A stretch of DNA of 64,000 bases from Halicephalobus mephisto (lineage: Eukaryota > Nematoda > Chromadorea > Rhabditida > Panagrolaimidae). Location of the stretch: NCBI GenBank assembly GCA_009193035.1, contig SWDT01000211.1, positions 186,001 to 250,000 of the forward strand, given 5' to 3'. Shown here one piece after another: positions 45,801 through 56,677 of this stretch. The notes beneath the pieces are model-generated. The model was given only the letters and a program-made list of their open reading frames with translations. It had not been told where the DNA came from and searched no databases. Numbering within the stretch: position 1 is the first letter of the stretch; each line of letters opens with the position of its first letter. The translations under genes and the position numbers were made by a program.

Positions 45801-48153
45801 TAGAGTTTTTTCAGTGGAGTTTACACTAACAACCATCAGGTCACCTTTGTTTCCGTTTGTAATTGGATTGACAGTAGAAGCAACTAACAACCTATTAATT
45901 GCTTGGGGAAGAGTTGAAAGGGAAAACCGCCTGTGACTAGGAAAGAGTAGGGCATTTGGGATAGTTGATGCAATTCTTGCTGTTGGGATAAGCCGACGAC
46001 AAGTGTCATCCAGTTTTTCTGACCCATAAATCGATTCAACCAGTTGCGCAGTCTCTTCGGATAACAGGATATGACCTGGGGAAGCTCTTTGTTCTAACCG
46101 GACTGCCGTATCATAAGCTTCCCCCACAATTTCGTAATGCCATTTGTTCGCCCCGACGATACCAGCTGACACTGACCCCGAGGCCACTCCGATTTTTATA
46201 TATAGCTCTGCTGTTGTTGCATCACAAAAACTTCTGAAAAACCGAACATGTTTTAAAATGATGGATGACAAATGAAACCTTAGTATGTGAACGAGATCCC
46301 AAGCAAATTGACAAGCATGATTTGCATGTTCATCTACTATCTCAGGAATACCAGAGACGACTATGATAGCGTCTGCTTGAATTCTAATTAAACTGTGTCT
46401 CTGAAATATTTCTCATTCAATTCCATAACTCGATTAACACCTTCACCTTAACCAATAAATCAATCTTCGAATTAAACTCATTAAGTAACCGAGCTGCATC
46501 TTGAACACTAATCTGTCCGAGAATTCCTTCTAGTCCATAAAGTCTGGCATAAATTACGCTGAAAAGGGTCATTTTTATAAAAAGAGCTTTGTTGCCAACA
46601 ATTGTCCCAATCCGTTCGTTATTAATTATCGGGACAGTTGTTTTGGGACGGAAGAAAATTCTTACGTTGCTTGGTTGTAATGCTCAACATAAAGTTTTGG
46701 AATACTGACACCAATTTGATTGCGGACAGCTGAGATGACGTGATCCGGGAGAGCAGATCCAAGTAATCGCCCCTGAAAGTGACCGCATAAACATTAGCTC
46801 CACAAAGACAGGTTTTGCGTGAAGGAACTGTCAATCACCGTTAATCCCTTGACAATTAATGGCCTTACCATTTTGTCCGATTCCTTTGCGGATTCTTTCT
46901 GAGACATAAGTGCATTTCTTGCATTAAGGAATGCTGCTCGATATAATCTGTCTTTGGTGATGTAGAGGTATATCCCGATAAAGTTACACCATCCATGGAC
47001 AAGTAGAGTAGCTAAGAGCTAAAATGGCTGTTTTGACAAATCTGACTCCAAGTCTTGGAAATGGGATAAAGTTCAGTTTTCATATTTGCTCTCGGAACTG
47101 ATTGAATTTCATCGGTTGGCACGGCCGTTCCCGTGGCTTATTTCTTCATTCTTATTTGCTATATTCTTTAACCAAAATATCAAATTGACCTCAACATTAA
47201 GTCAGGAAAATTATTCGTCGAAACTCAGAAATTGCTCATTGATCTTTTCCGATTTCAAAATCCGTAAAAACAAAAAATTACGGATACAACTGTCGAAAAG
47301 AAATAAAACCTCTTTAGCTAAGTGAATGGAGTTTACACTAAAGACTATCAAATGCAAATTATGTGTGACTTTTTAATTCTTACTCCCAAAACTTTAACAG
47401 AAAATAACATTCATGTCAAAAGACATCAAAAATATGACTAAATATGTCAAAAATTTAACATGTGCCCAGATTCTTGAGTGACAAGTTTGTCTTTGTTTTT
47501 CGAATTTTCATAAAAATAATGTTTAAAGGTCGTTTCCTGTCCCCCGCTAAACTCCTCTCAAAATAAAATTGACAGATTTTAGTTTTCATTTCGGACAAAT
47601 AATTATGATTGAAAAAACTCCCTCAGTCCCCATCGATGAAAGCATTAGATTGTCTACAATGAAGCTTAAAGGGTAAACAATGAAAACAAACCTGGTGAAT
47701 TGTAAAGAGATCAGTAGGAAGTAAAACAAATCCGACAATCTGGATTATGGCGAGAGTGGTCGCGAGAAAGGCTGTGGTTGGAAGATCGAAGGTGAAAACG
47801 GTGTAGAGAAGAAAATAACCAATAATACAAGGAATTAGAGCAGATTGACCTCCAGCTGGCACTGTTCCAATCACTGTACAGAAAATCCAGACGACTACAC
47901 AGTGGATAACAGTTGATTTGTTCTCATTGTTGGTCAATAGAAGGAAAGCCTGAAGGATCAATGAACTTGCCGCGGAAATCACTGCTAGAAGAAGTGCAAG
48001 GTCTGGGTTGCTGAGATGGTTCAATGCCATCAGCAGCAAGGCTGCTGTAATCACACATAGTACGTGTAGCAGTAAGGTGGAATTCTGCAGTAGCTGTTGA
48101 CCTTGGAAACTCTTCTCTAGTTGTGCATCGCTGAAACGGGATCGCCCCAACAT
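42874..48153 (-). CDS. Degenerate transmembrane adenylyl cyclase (ACY-3-like?)
   Basis: About ten exons read leftwards from MLGRSRFSD at 48153. Exon 1 encodes the first hydrophobic bundle. After a 670-nt intron come LLATLLVHGW and the linker, then the C1 domain (46.8-45.9 kb): VIYARLYGLEG, RIQADAIIVVSGIPE, IKIGVASGSVSAGIVG and YEIVGEAYDTAVRLEQRA. A second six-helix bundle spans about 45.7-45.0 kb, then the C2 domain: ILPHHIAYSF, VGVLSAQIGHPSE, GIDCGSALSVVIGGERPRYEVIG. A long Ser/Asn/Glu-rich tail ends at 42874. Architecture is that of a metazoan membrane cyclase, but key residues are changed: the first C1 metal Asp (YADIVGFT) is Arg, and the C2 Asn/Arg pair (TVNVASR) is replaced by Ile/Gln. 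It is probably inactive or regulatory. C. elegans acy-3 is a candidate orthologue by my recollection of its chromosome, not by alignment. Confidence 0.85.
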
Positions 48154-49960
48154 GGAGCGGTCAGCGTTGAGCAAATGGCACAGCTACGGAAGGAATACTT
48201 ATTCTCTGAAATAATTGAAAATGACGAATATGGTTCCGTAATCGAAAATCAACGGTCTCGCAAAGACGAGTTACATGAACAAGACAACTTAAGAACCTGG
48301 AACAAATGGTAAATCCAATAGCTCCTATTCAAAGACAAGTTTTCAAATACAATTGAAAGGAATGGTCATTGTTCAGAAAGACTGTCCGCCTCTTCTTCGT
48401 CAACAGCGTCGTCGTCTGCCGATCCAAGAAGTTCTCGCGCAGTTATATTTCTTTTAAAGACTGCGTGATGAACGAGAAAGGGAGTTTTCGCACGACCAAC
48501 TGTCCGTCTTGAAATAGAAAAGTAGCCAACTACTGCGAAAGCAAATTGCGGAGTCAGTAGTGTTATCTCCCGCGATATCAATGAAATGGAAATGAGACTG
48601 ATGTTTGCGTGAATTTTATGGACTGCTTAAGAATCTGTCAGAAAGAGAATAATTGGGCAAACGGAGTCTAAATACATTATAACTTTCAATAGGAACTATT
48701 CTCGACAGCTGGTTGGCTCTTCGATCATTTAAGTTTCGATATTGAATCGTAAGACCCGTTCGAGTCCTCGCCCAAGGCAGTGCCGTTTGTCGGGCCGAGA
48801 AGGCAGTTGTCTCTTTTCATTGTCAACTGCATAGCCTTGCTCAATCCCCCTAGATCGAAAATCCGCAATAAGCAACTTATCGACACGCCTCCCTCAATTG
48901 CAGCTTTTGCAGCATCAACAACCTGAACTTTTGACTAATCATTCACCTATCGAAATTGGATATGTTATTCATCTTATCCGGTAAAGATGGATAGTTTGTT
49001 GACAGACGGAAGATGAAAGAAAAGAAACACCGGTCAGCAGCTGATGGACACGACAAGACTTTTTTCGTAGTCCAAGGTTGCCAGAGAATCATATATTCAG
49101 AGGGGACAATGCTTCTGGCTCTATTGTCCTCGATTTGTGGAAAACACACTTTCGCTCGAATAAAACGAGTCAGAATAATATAGAATTAAAAATCGAAAGT
49201 TCCCCTACGGTCAGAATCGCGCAATTATTTTTCACGTCTCTGCCCTAATTGGCAATGCGACTGGAAAAACTTTTTATCTTGTGCGAAATTGAAAATAGGA
49301 GACTAAACGATTTGAGTAAACCGCATGAGAATTAATTCCAGTCTCCTTGATTGTTCCGATGGATAAACTGGTGTCTAAAGAAGTGATTGAAACCGGAGAG
49401 ATTAAAATTAAACTTGAAACATGTTTATTAAGATCTTCGAAGAATGTAAGATTAATACTTTCAATTCTCTTTATGAGTTATATTTGATATGTTTCCAAAG
49501 CCTGAATATAACCATATATTACATTCTTAAAAATCCTTTCAGTTGAATTTTATATATGAGATGTTATTTTAATTTTTTTGCAATTGGGCTCAAGAAACAA
49601 TCATAACTTAATAATAAATTTGAGAAGATATGAGTACATTCATCATATACACCTTTGGAAAAAAGTACATATCTTTGTCGTTTATTTTTGAGTACAAAGG
49701 TGGATTTACTGAAGCTTTTGTAAAAGATGGAAAGGGGTTGAAACAGATTACAAAAGATCTCAATTGTTTTGTATTTGGAGTTCGACAGCTTTTTACTAAA
49801 GAGTGTCTAGAAAGCGTACAAGGAGATCTCTAATCCTTCCGAAGAGAGATAAACGATAAATAATCATAATCACTTCTAAATCTGAAACAACATTACGGGA
49901 AATTCAATAACTTCCCAATTTCAATGTTATTTCAAGAAAGATTAGAAATATTATTCAAAA
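48154..49960. other. Intergenic region upstream of the cyclase
   Basis: About 1.8 kb. A minus-strand 71-codon ORF (48581-48366) with a hydrophobic start and acidic end has no Met start or recognisable family. The region around 48740-49150 is GC-normal but shows no gene. A copy of dispersed repeat A lies at 49535-49650. Confidence 0.45.
49535..49650 (+). repeat. Dispersed repeat A, copy 2
   Basis: Matches 27040-27165: ATTGGGCTCAAGAAACAATC, CATAACTTAATAATAAATT and TGAGAAG occur in the same order and orientation. The 67-codon ORF starting at 49630 begins inside this repeat and is probably spurious. Confidence 0.5.
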
Positions 49961-50504
49961 ATGTTCATGTATCAAAAGGGTAAAGTTGAAGAAGAAATCC
50001 TGACTACTGCCCTATCGCATTCGACAAAAGGTTCAGTTTTGCAAGCATTAATACGGACCGAGATTGAAAGATGGTAAGACTGAAGTTCTGATTTCAATAG
50101 ATTTATTTTCTTCTTTCAGTTTATTTTCCATAATGAGGAAAAGTGAAATTTCAATGGTTTGGATAATTATAATTACTATTGGTATGACCTATGTAAAGAA
50201 CCAAAGTATTTTTCTAGATAAAATTTCGATGAAGGTTCTTTCATGGCATGGATTAAATTTTCTCATTCTAGAAAATTGCATATTACTTTTATTTCTAGAC
50301 GGATCAAAAGTGAAGAAAAAATTAATTCTTATAGTAAATAAACAATATCCCCTAAAGTCTATTATTAATTATAGTTTTTCCAGATCTGATATCAAAGTAG
50401 TCAACTATTCAATGCTTCATACACTAAACCTAGTTAAATCCTTAGATATAATATACCATTTAATGCAACAATCCAACGTCTACAAAACTCTAGAATTATT
50501 ATAA
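49961..50504 (+). CDS. Two-exon orphan gene, about 165 aa
   Basis: Exon 1 starts MFMYQKGKVEEEILTTALSH and ends at GAAAGATG before GTAAGA. A TTCTTTCAG acceptor at about 50118 joins in frame to LFSIMRKSEISMVWIIII, and the ORF continues to 50504. The second exon has a hydrophobic segment (VWIIIITIGMTYV), a hydrophobic/charged middle (LENCILLLFLDGSKVKKK) and a C-terminus ending LMQQSNVYKTLELL. I recognise no domain. The combination of a good intron and an uninterrupted 130-codon second exon in AT-rich DNA supports a real, possibly lineage-specific gene. A domesticated or fragmentary element is also possible given the repeats around it. Confidence 0.45.
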
Positions 50505-50595
50505 TCAGGCCTCCGTATATTGACCTTTGTCAATAATAAACCAGTGTAGATACTGTCGGAAAACTAGATCTGGCCTCATTTAGTCCGAAACTAAT

Positions 50596-50699
50596 ATGGA
50601 AGGAAAAACGTCTCTCGGCAGGCATCGAACCCGCATCGTCTTGCTATCCGAGCAAGTGCTTTTCTCTTAAGCTACGAAAGCGACGTTTTCCAGTTCCAT
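50596..50699. repeat. Inverted flanks extending the tRNA-like stem
   Basis: The bases outside the tRNA-like core are complementary: ATGGAAGGAAAAACGTC on one side and GACGTTTTCCAGTTCCAT on the other. They would pair for about 16 bp with a small bulge and carry the cloverleaf at the tip. Confidence 0.6.
50609..50685 (-). tRNA. tRNA-like element (tRNA pseudogene or SINE head), anticodon GGA by position
   Basis: The minus strand has an A-box-like TAGCTTAAGAG and a perfect B-box GGTTCGATGCC at tRNA spacing. It can form a D-arm (GCTT/AAGC), an anticodon arm (CTTGC/GCAAG around loop TCGGATA) and a T-arm (GCGGG/CCTGC), and is followed at once by TTTTT, a Pol III stop. By loop position the anticodon is GGA (Ser), but position 33 is C rather than U and the long variable arm of tRNA-Ser is missing. 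The first two pairs of a canonical acceptor stem do not form. The family call as a tRNA relative is good; function as a serine tRNA is unlikely. Confidence 0.55.
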
Positions 50700-50964
50700 T
50701 CCTGGAAGCAGAATCGTTTCTCCTGAACGATCGCTCCTTTCTCGCTACGCTTAATGTCGCGACAGATACAATATGATATTAAATCAGACATTACTATCAG
50801 TAGTATGAAAGAATAGGCAAAATTAGATGGATCGAAATTTCAGTTTATTTACTACTGTGAAACATGTTAGTAGTCAGCTACTGAAGCTTCTGGACAGTTC
50901 CGATACTTGACTGAAAATGTTAAAAAAGTGCATTATCCTCACTTTCATTACGAACAGGAATGAT

Positions 50965-51210
50965 CTCAATATTTTGACTTAAATGCTATTGACACACTAA
51001 ATGTGCGGATTCAACACTTGTCATATCTCGTTTTATAATTAATGGAGCTGAATGATTCATACATCAGTTGTTAGTTGAGAACTTACTCATTCTACGCAAT
51101 AGAACAAGATCTTAGAAATTCTCATTGTTTAAGCTATGAAATTTCTCTGACTCGACTATAAAACAATTTCCAAACTCATTTTTCTTCTATCCAGCTAAAA
51201 AACTTGGAGT
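50965..51210 (+). repeat. Dispersed repeat B, copy 1
   Basis: Aligns by eye with 55375-55590 in the same orientation. Shared blocks include ACTTG-ATATCTC, TAATGGA-CTGAATGATTCATAC, and GTTAAGAACT-like and AAAACAATTT/AACTATTTTT-like segments. Divergence is considerable. Confidence 0.5.
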
Positions 51211-51282
51211 ATTACATGTGATTGCACTTAGTATTGAAGAATTTATCAAACACTAACAAACTTACAGATGGAACTGAAAGTG

Positions 51283-53829
51283 TTAAAGAAAGCTGAGCAC
51301 CATTTCACCGAGTAACAAGCAAAAAACGAAATTTGCAGAATGACGAAACGAGTCACTCCTGGATAACCTCAGTTGTTCATCTCTGATATTAGAACAGAGT
51401 TTAGACCCCGGCAGGTCTCGTGTTTTTCTCCAATAATCAACATTCGATCCATTGATACATCGATTACTTGAAGTATCACAAGTGTTGTGGTCGAGATTGA
51501 AATTGGTTTCATAACATCGGCATTCCATTGAGTTATTCTTAAAGCAGATATTCGGGATATTCGAAATGTATTGAGTGTTCTTGAACCTAGAATGAGATAC
51601 ATAAGCAGTTCTCACGTGAGCAAGCAGATCTCCTGCTTCGATAAGTTCTGATGATTGGATTTCTACTTTGTTGATAATCGAATTGGAGAAGGACTTTTTA
51701 TTTACACCAGAAATCCTTGAATGATTCAAAATAAGATGGTCGATAGTATTATCCAAGAATGCTGATTCCGAAACGTGTTCAATACTTACTCCATTAAGAC
51801 TAATTAGATCTATTTCTGCATTCTGAAGAACAAATGGCTTCTCGAATCTCACTGATGAATGGAGCAAGTTAAGATTCCTCAAACTCCTTGGAATTACTTG
51901 AATAATAGCAAGTCCTATCCTGTACAAATAAATTGAATGAAGTTGTGGAGAGTTGTTTTCCATGAGAATAATGTTTTCACAATCTCCTGTTGTCATAATT
52001 GCTGCTTCAGTTCTTGGGATAATTACAGTATCTTCTTTGATACAGATACATTCCTCGATTTCTATTCTTCGCTGACAAGATAACCCCGTATCGGTGACAA
52101 TGTCAGTAGCATTAGAGCAGATATTTGTAGAAAAAATAGTCTGTAAGTTAGTTGCAGAAATACATCGATTATGTTCGAATGTCCAAGGAAGATGATTAAT
52201 TCCGGACTGGAAAAATAAGGAATTGACTTCACAATCATCGGGATTGCAGACGATTTCGCAATGTGTGAATCGAAGTTTCCTGGCGTAGAGACCTTTGAAA
52301 GATGTTTTTGTTGAAGGACCACGGAATTGAGTGGATAATATTGTGAGGTCAGATATCTAAAAAGGATTTACACAATCAGTAATAAATTAAGAAATTTACA
52401 TTGCTGTTTTCAAACATAAACTGGGGAAAGCGAGGAAAATTTGATCCAGTGATCTGGACTTGTTCTGAATGGATTCCTGAGAATACTCTGTTCTCTATTA
52501 CAGTGGCTTTTATTTCATTCAAAAGCAAGATCCCAATCCTTGAATCAGCAAATGTCTCGGCAGAAAACATCCCTATTTGGGTCTCACTGATGAGTAGTTT
52601 CGAGATTTCTGATTTTTCAAAGAACTTCTTCGCTGTATGGGCAATTCTGGATTTGTCGATAACAATGGAGACAACATTGGCGGAGTAGATCGATCTTGGA
52701 TGCAGTTTTTCCAGCTGGCAATTCTCAAGTAACAGGTAATTTACTTCCGATCCTGTTGCAAATGCATGAGAATGCCATTGGAATATTCTTGAACTTGTAA
52801 TCTCAAAATTCTGAATATTTCTCGGAATAAATCCTGGCACAGAAGCGATATGATGTACTTGCGATGTATCTATCATAATTTTCGTTGTATTATAAAACAG
52901 TCCAGGCACTATTCTATTGAATGTACAATTTCTAGCTGAAAATACTTCAATATTTTGTTCAAGAGCAGATCGCTTCGGAACTTTGGCTGTATGCCATTTC
53001 GTTGAAAGTAGTTCAATCTTCTCAGCAAAGATTCCATTCAAAGTGAAATCCGTAGCTTTTACATCTGCATTTTCAAACATGATTTCATTAATGTGAGAAT
53101 TTCTGAAAATGAAATCATCGACAACTGCGAGATTTATTCCTTCTCGCATGTAAAAGTAGTTTACATGTCGCATTCCACCTACAACAATCAATTTACGAAT
53201 ATCTTTTGAACAAATCCTCACCAAAAGCGTCTGAATCAATCGCTTCAATATTAACGTGACGAAAATAAATGTAATTAAAATACGACAACTTTTCAAAAGC
53301 ATTCTTTTTGATCCTCTTGATTGAAACATTCTTGAACCAAAAATGATCAACATGAGTTAATCCCACAAATGCATTTTCTGGGATTTCCTCAAACCGAGAA
53401 TCCTGAATGACGAACTGCTTTGGAGATTTTCGAATTCCTCTAAATGCATATGGCTCGATTTCTATCGTTTTTATGGCTAATAATTTGAGCTGTTCAGACA
53501 GTTCAACTCCGGAAAACGTGTCGTTAGAAATAATCAGCTTATCGCATGAATGAACCACAAACAAGTCAACGTAGTCCAGATAAGAACCAAATTCAGTCAA
53601 GCGCAAATCCTTAGGTTGAGGACTTGCATTCCAAGGCACATCGTGACATCTAAAATGCTAGGCGTTCTTCATTGTTCTTATAAGGTCAGATTGCAGTATT
53701 AATTATTAATAGCAGTACTTACGTGCATATTACTGATTTCGAGGAGCATATACAGCCATCAGGACATAGTGCAAAAACATATTTATGAAATCCAGTGAGG
53801 AATAAGAGGAATAAAAGTGGATTCGGCAT
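51283..53829 (-). CDS. LRR-like extracellular protein, probable GPI-anchored surface protein
   Basis: A signal peptide (MPNPLLFLLFLTGFHKYVFA) is followed by a cysteine cap like an LRR N-terminal cap (CPDGCICSSKSVIC...CHDVPW). Then come many imperfect repeats of about 22-26 residues with patterns such as IEPYAFRGI, IPENAFVGLTHVDHFWFKN, IDSDAFG, FAEKIELL and LHPRSIYSANVVSIVIDKS. A central disulphide-rich part (CIC, CENI) precedes a second run of repeats, then a C-terminal cysteine region. The protein ends in a hydrophobic stretch (FVFCLLLGEMVLSFL) with no tail, as in GPI-anchored proteins. Introns are at about 53725-53643, 53239-53199, 52395-52360 and 52065-51997; the 53.2-kb one is 41 nt. I do not recognise the exact orthologue. 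A role in neuronal or epidermal surface recognition is a guess from the architecture. Confidence 0.7.
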
Positions 53830-56677
53830 CTCAATGGTCTTCAAGTCGCTGGAATGAAGAAGAATGGCACTGCTTTAGGCAAAATTTAACGCTTCCTGCG
53901 CGGTGATTGAATTAGTCGAGACCAGTCATGAAGTGCCAATCTGCGCAAAGTCAAGAGTAAGCTAAAAGGGATATTAAGTGAAGTAATCAGCGGCTGAAGG
54001 AAATTCCTCCAGTGGGGAAGATTCTTTATTCTTCCAGAAGTTCTATGGAGTTTCCCAAATAGCAAGGAGGCCAAATATTGCAAATGCAATAGGAAATGGA
54101 AGGCGGGAGTCTTCAGGCAGACTTGTGGCTCTTCCAGGCCACCGAAAATGAACAAAAAGCATGTCGGGAGATCGTACGGAAATTAGTAAGTTATTGCCGA
54201 CATTGGAAAAACAAACCGCGCAACTACCGGACTAATATGGGCTTTTCAAGCCGCATTTAGAGAAAAGAGCCTAACTAGATCTGCTAATTGATAAATAATT
54301 AATTTCCAGCGCTTCAATTTGGGATTTCCGTCGACGATGAATTCAAGAAAAGTAGTTGGAGGTCTTTTGCTTCCAATAAAAATGACCGATGACCAAAACT
54401 GGACAATTATCGGTCGCCACAATTGTTAAGTCACTTTTTTCTTTAAGAACACTTTTTAAAAGTAAAAGGACTGTTTTCGAACCTCCGAGACTCGATTCAT
54501 TAAAATAAAGGAAGACAGAAGTCACAGACCATTGTTTCTGACTCCAATTGGCTTCAAAATAATGGGCTTGAAAGCTTGTGGTTTCCGGTTAATTTTCATT
54601 TAGGGAAGTGGGATTCAAAAGCGTGATAATATGTGTTTCCCTCGAGAACAACGACCAAACCAAAGTTGTCCTTTATGCATTGTTTCCGCAAGTCCTAAAG
54701 TAATTTATAAAGTCACAGTACTCTCTTTTCATGAGAAAATAAATTTCAGACAAGTGCACAATGGTCAATTGTAAAAGAATTCGTAAAATTGCGTGTAACA
54801 TGCATATTGGTAATATTTCAGGATGTTTTTTGTATAAAATTATAATTCTACGGAGGCTTTTATAATATTGAAAAATTAAACTAAAATGCTAAAGTTGTTA
54901 AGAATCATATGAAAGCTTCTACATCTCCCTGAACTTTTCTAGAAATTTTCTGGAACATTATCAAAATTAATTTATTGTTATCAAATTTAATACCAATGTA
55001 CTAGAAGCTAACTTAAGTTGAATGGCAAACGAATTTTTGAAATTAGTTAATTGAGTAGAGAATAAAGATGAACCTCAATTATAAGTTTAGAAGATTTAGA
55101 TAAGAGATGGATGTATCAATTTTAATACTTTTGTATTTTCTTCTTGTTATTTGAGTTAATTTCCCATTGATTTTGATTTTTATGGATGGAAAATAATAAG
55201 AAACAAAAGTGATGGTGCCGTTGATTCCTTGATGATATCATCTTGCTCTCCTTGGTATTTTTGAATAAGAGTTTTCATCAGCAATCAATACGAAGAGTAA
55301 TGTGCTAACATGGGATGATATAACTGATATCATTCTTTAAATCAAAGTGAATTGATTTCCTTACCTCAGCAGTTGTCAAACAAAATCTAATAGAGATGAT
55401 GTTAAAGTGGTACTAAAACTTGATATATCTCCGTATCTAGTTAATGGAATTGAATGATTCATACACCAATTAATAGTTAAGAACTGGTTTGTTTCAATGA
55501 ACGGAACTCTTTTTATTTATCTTCTTAGTAACTGAATTATGACTTTTCAAACCCGATTACGAAATCGTTTTAAAACTATTTTTTATATATAAAATTTGAT
55601 CTTTTCTCTACAATCCTATATATCGCTGGAATTAATGTTTCAAGTTCTAGTAAAGGTTTCGTTATTACGATCAATCTTTGAAGCGTTAATTAACATTCAT
55701 TTACCTTTTTTGAAAAATTCAAATTTGGCGACATCCACACTTGGCCCGAATCCAATTTTTGAACTTTTTGAATTATAATTTTATAAAATCCAATAAAAGA
55801 TTCTGAAACGTCCGAGAATCCAATAGCAATCTTTAGAACTAATATCTGAAATCGAGAATTCTGAATATTTTTCGAGAGCTTTGGAACCTTGTTCCAGTAT
55901 TAATCTGTAAAAATATTGATTTATGCCATTTGTGGTATTATTTCATCACTTTGAATGGGTGATTTTCATAGTATTCCAAATTAAACTCTTCCTTATGATT
56001 CATATTGTGCATTTTTTTTCGTTTTTTGGGTAGTTCCGTGAATCACTAACGTTTCTGCATTTCTTTTAGTCCGATAAACTGTGTCTTGTCAAAAGATAAT
56101 GTGAATTTAATCTAATCTTCAAAAAGAGTTAATGAATGATATGGTTTTTTCTTGATTTTTATTTCTTTCAAAGTCTTCCCTCCGAATATATTCACTAAAC
56201 GGACTGCTTGTGGAATTACCAAATGTCGAGCTTAAGTTGATCTGCGATAAGTACCACTTCGTCGATGACGTTGATTATCTTCGTGAATTTATTATTTTCC
56301 ACTGTTTTGCTCATAGCTACTCACCAGTGCTATCCGTTCCTTCTCAAATTACTAAATTTCAAATTATTTATAAATAAATGTTCCACAACGATTCGTGATT
56401 GAGAGGACTTTGGTTTGAGAGCACGAATTACATTTTCATCGTCTTTGCAGCTTGAATAGAATATCCTCCTTGAGCGATTGTTAATGGCCTCTGACATCCG
56501 GAATTGACTGACCACAGCTAGAATCGTTCGGGTAGCAATTGCGGCAATCGCGTCCATTCGCGGTCTGTCTGTCCATCTTTGTGCATGCTCCTCAGTTCAA
56601 GCTTGTCGTCTTTATTCCCTCTCCATTATATTTGTACGTACTCATAGAAAGAAATTTAATGATTCACCTTTTCAGGA
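53830..56677. other. AT-rich intergenic region
   Basis: About 2.8 kb between the divergent LRR-like gene and pod-1. It contains a copy of dispersed repeat B (55375-55590). Short ORFs here (e.g. minus 54155-53886, minus 56557-56330) show no family features. An acceptor TTTTCAG at 56675, 2 nt before the POD-1 ATG, is a probable trans-splice site. Confidence 0.5.
55375..55590 (+). repeat. Dispersed repeat B, copy 2
   Basis: Second copy of the repeat described at 50965-51210. The best-conserved block is GAATGATTCATACACCAATT, against GAATGATTCATACATCAGTT in copy 1. Confidence 0.5.

Larger units (their letters stand above)
50505..51282. other. Repeat-rich intergenic region
   Basis: Holds the tRNA-like hairpin (50596-50699) and a copy of dispersed repeat B (50965-51210). 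No protein gene seen. Confidence 0.5.

Noticed and set aside
47086..47325. Plus-strand ORF of 79 codons
   Set aside because: Lies inside the large intron of the cyclase gene, has no splice context or family features.
48366..48581. Minus-strand 71-codon ORF with hydrophobic start and acidic end
   Set aside because: No ATG, an upstream stop in frame and no acceptor or family match.
48728..48790. tRNA-like B box (GTTCGAGTCC) near 48755
   Set aside because: No matching T-stem, no convincing A box and no cloverleaf could be drawn.
49630..49833. Plus-strand ORF of 67 codons
   Set aside because: Starts within dispersed repeat A and has no family match.
53886..54155. Minus-strand 89-codon ORF upstream of the LRR-like gene
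   Set aside because: Does not connect to the signal-peptide exon by splicing and shows no domain.
56330..56557. Minus-strand 75-codon ORF in the pod-1 upstream region
   Set aside because: No family match; position fits promoter DNA.
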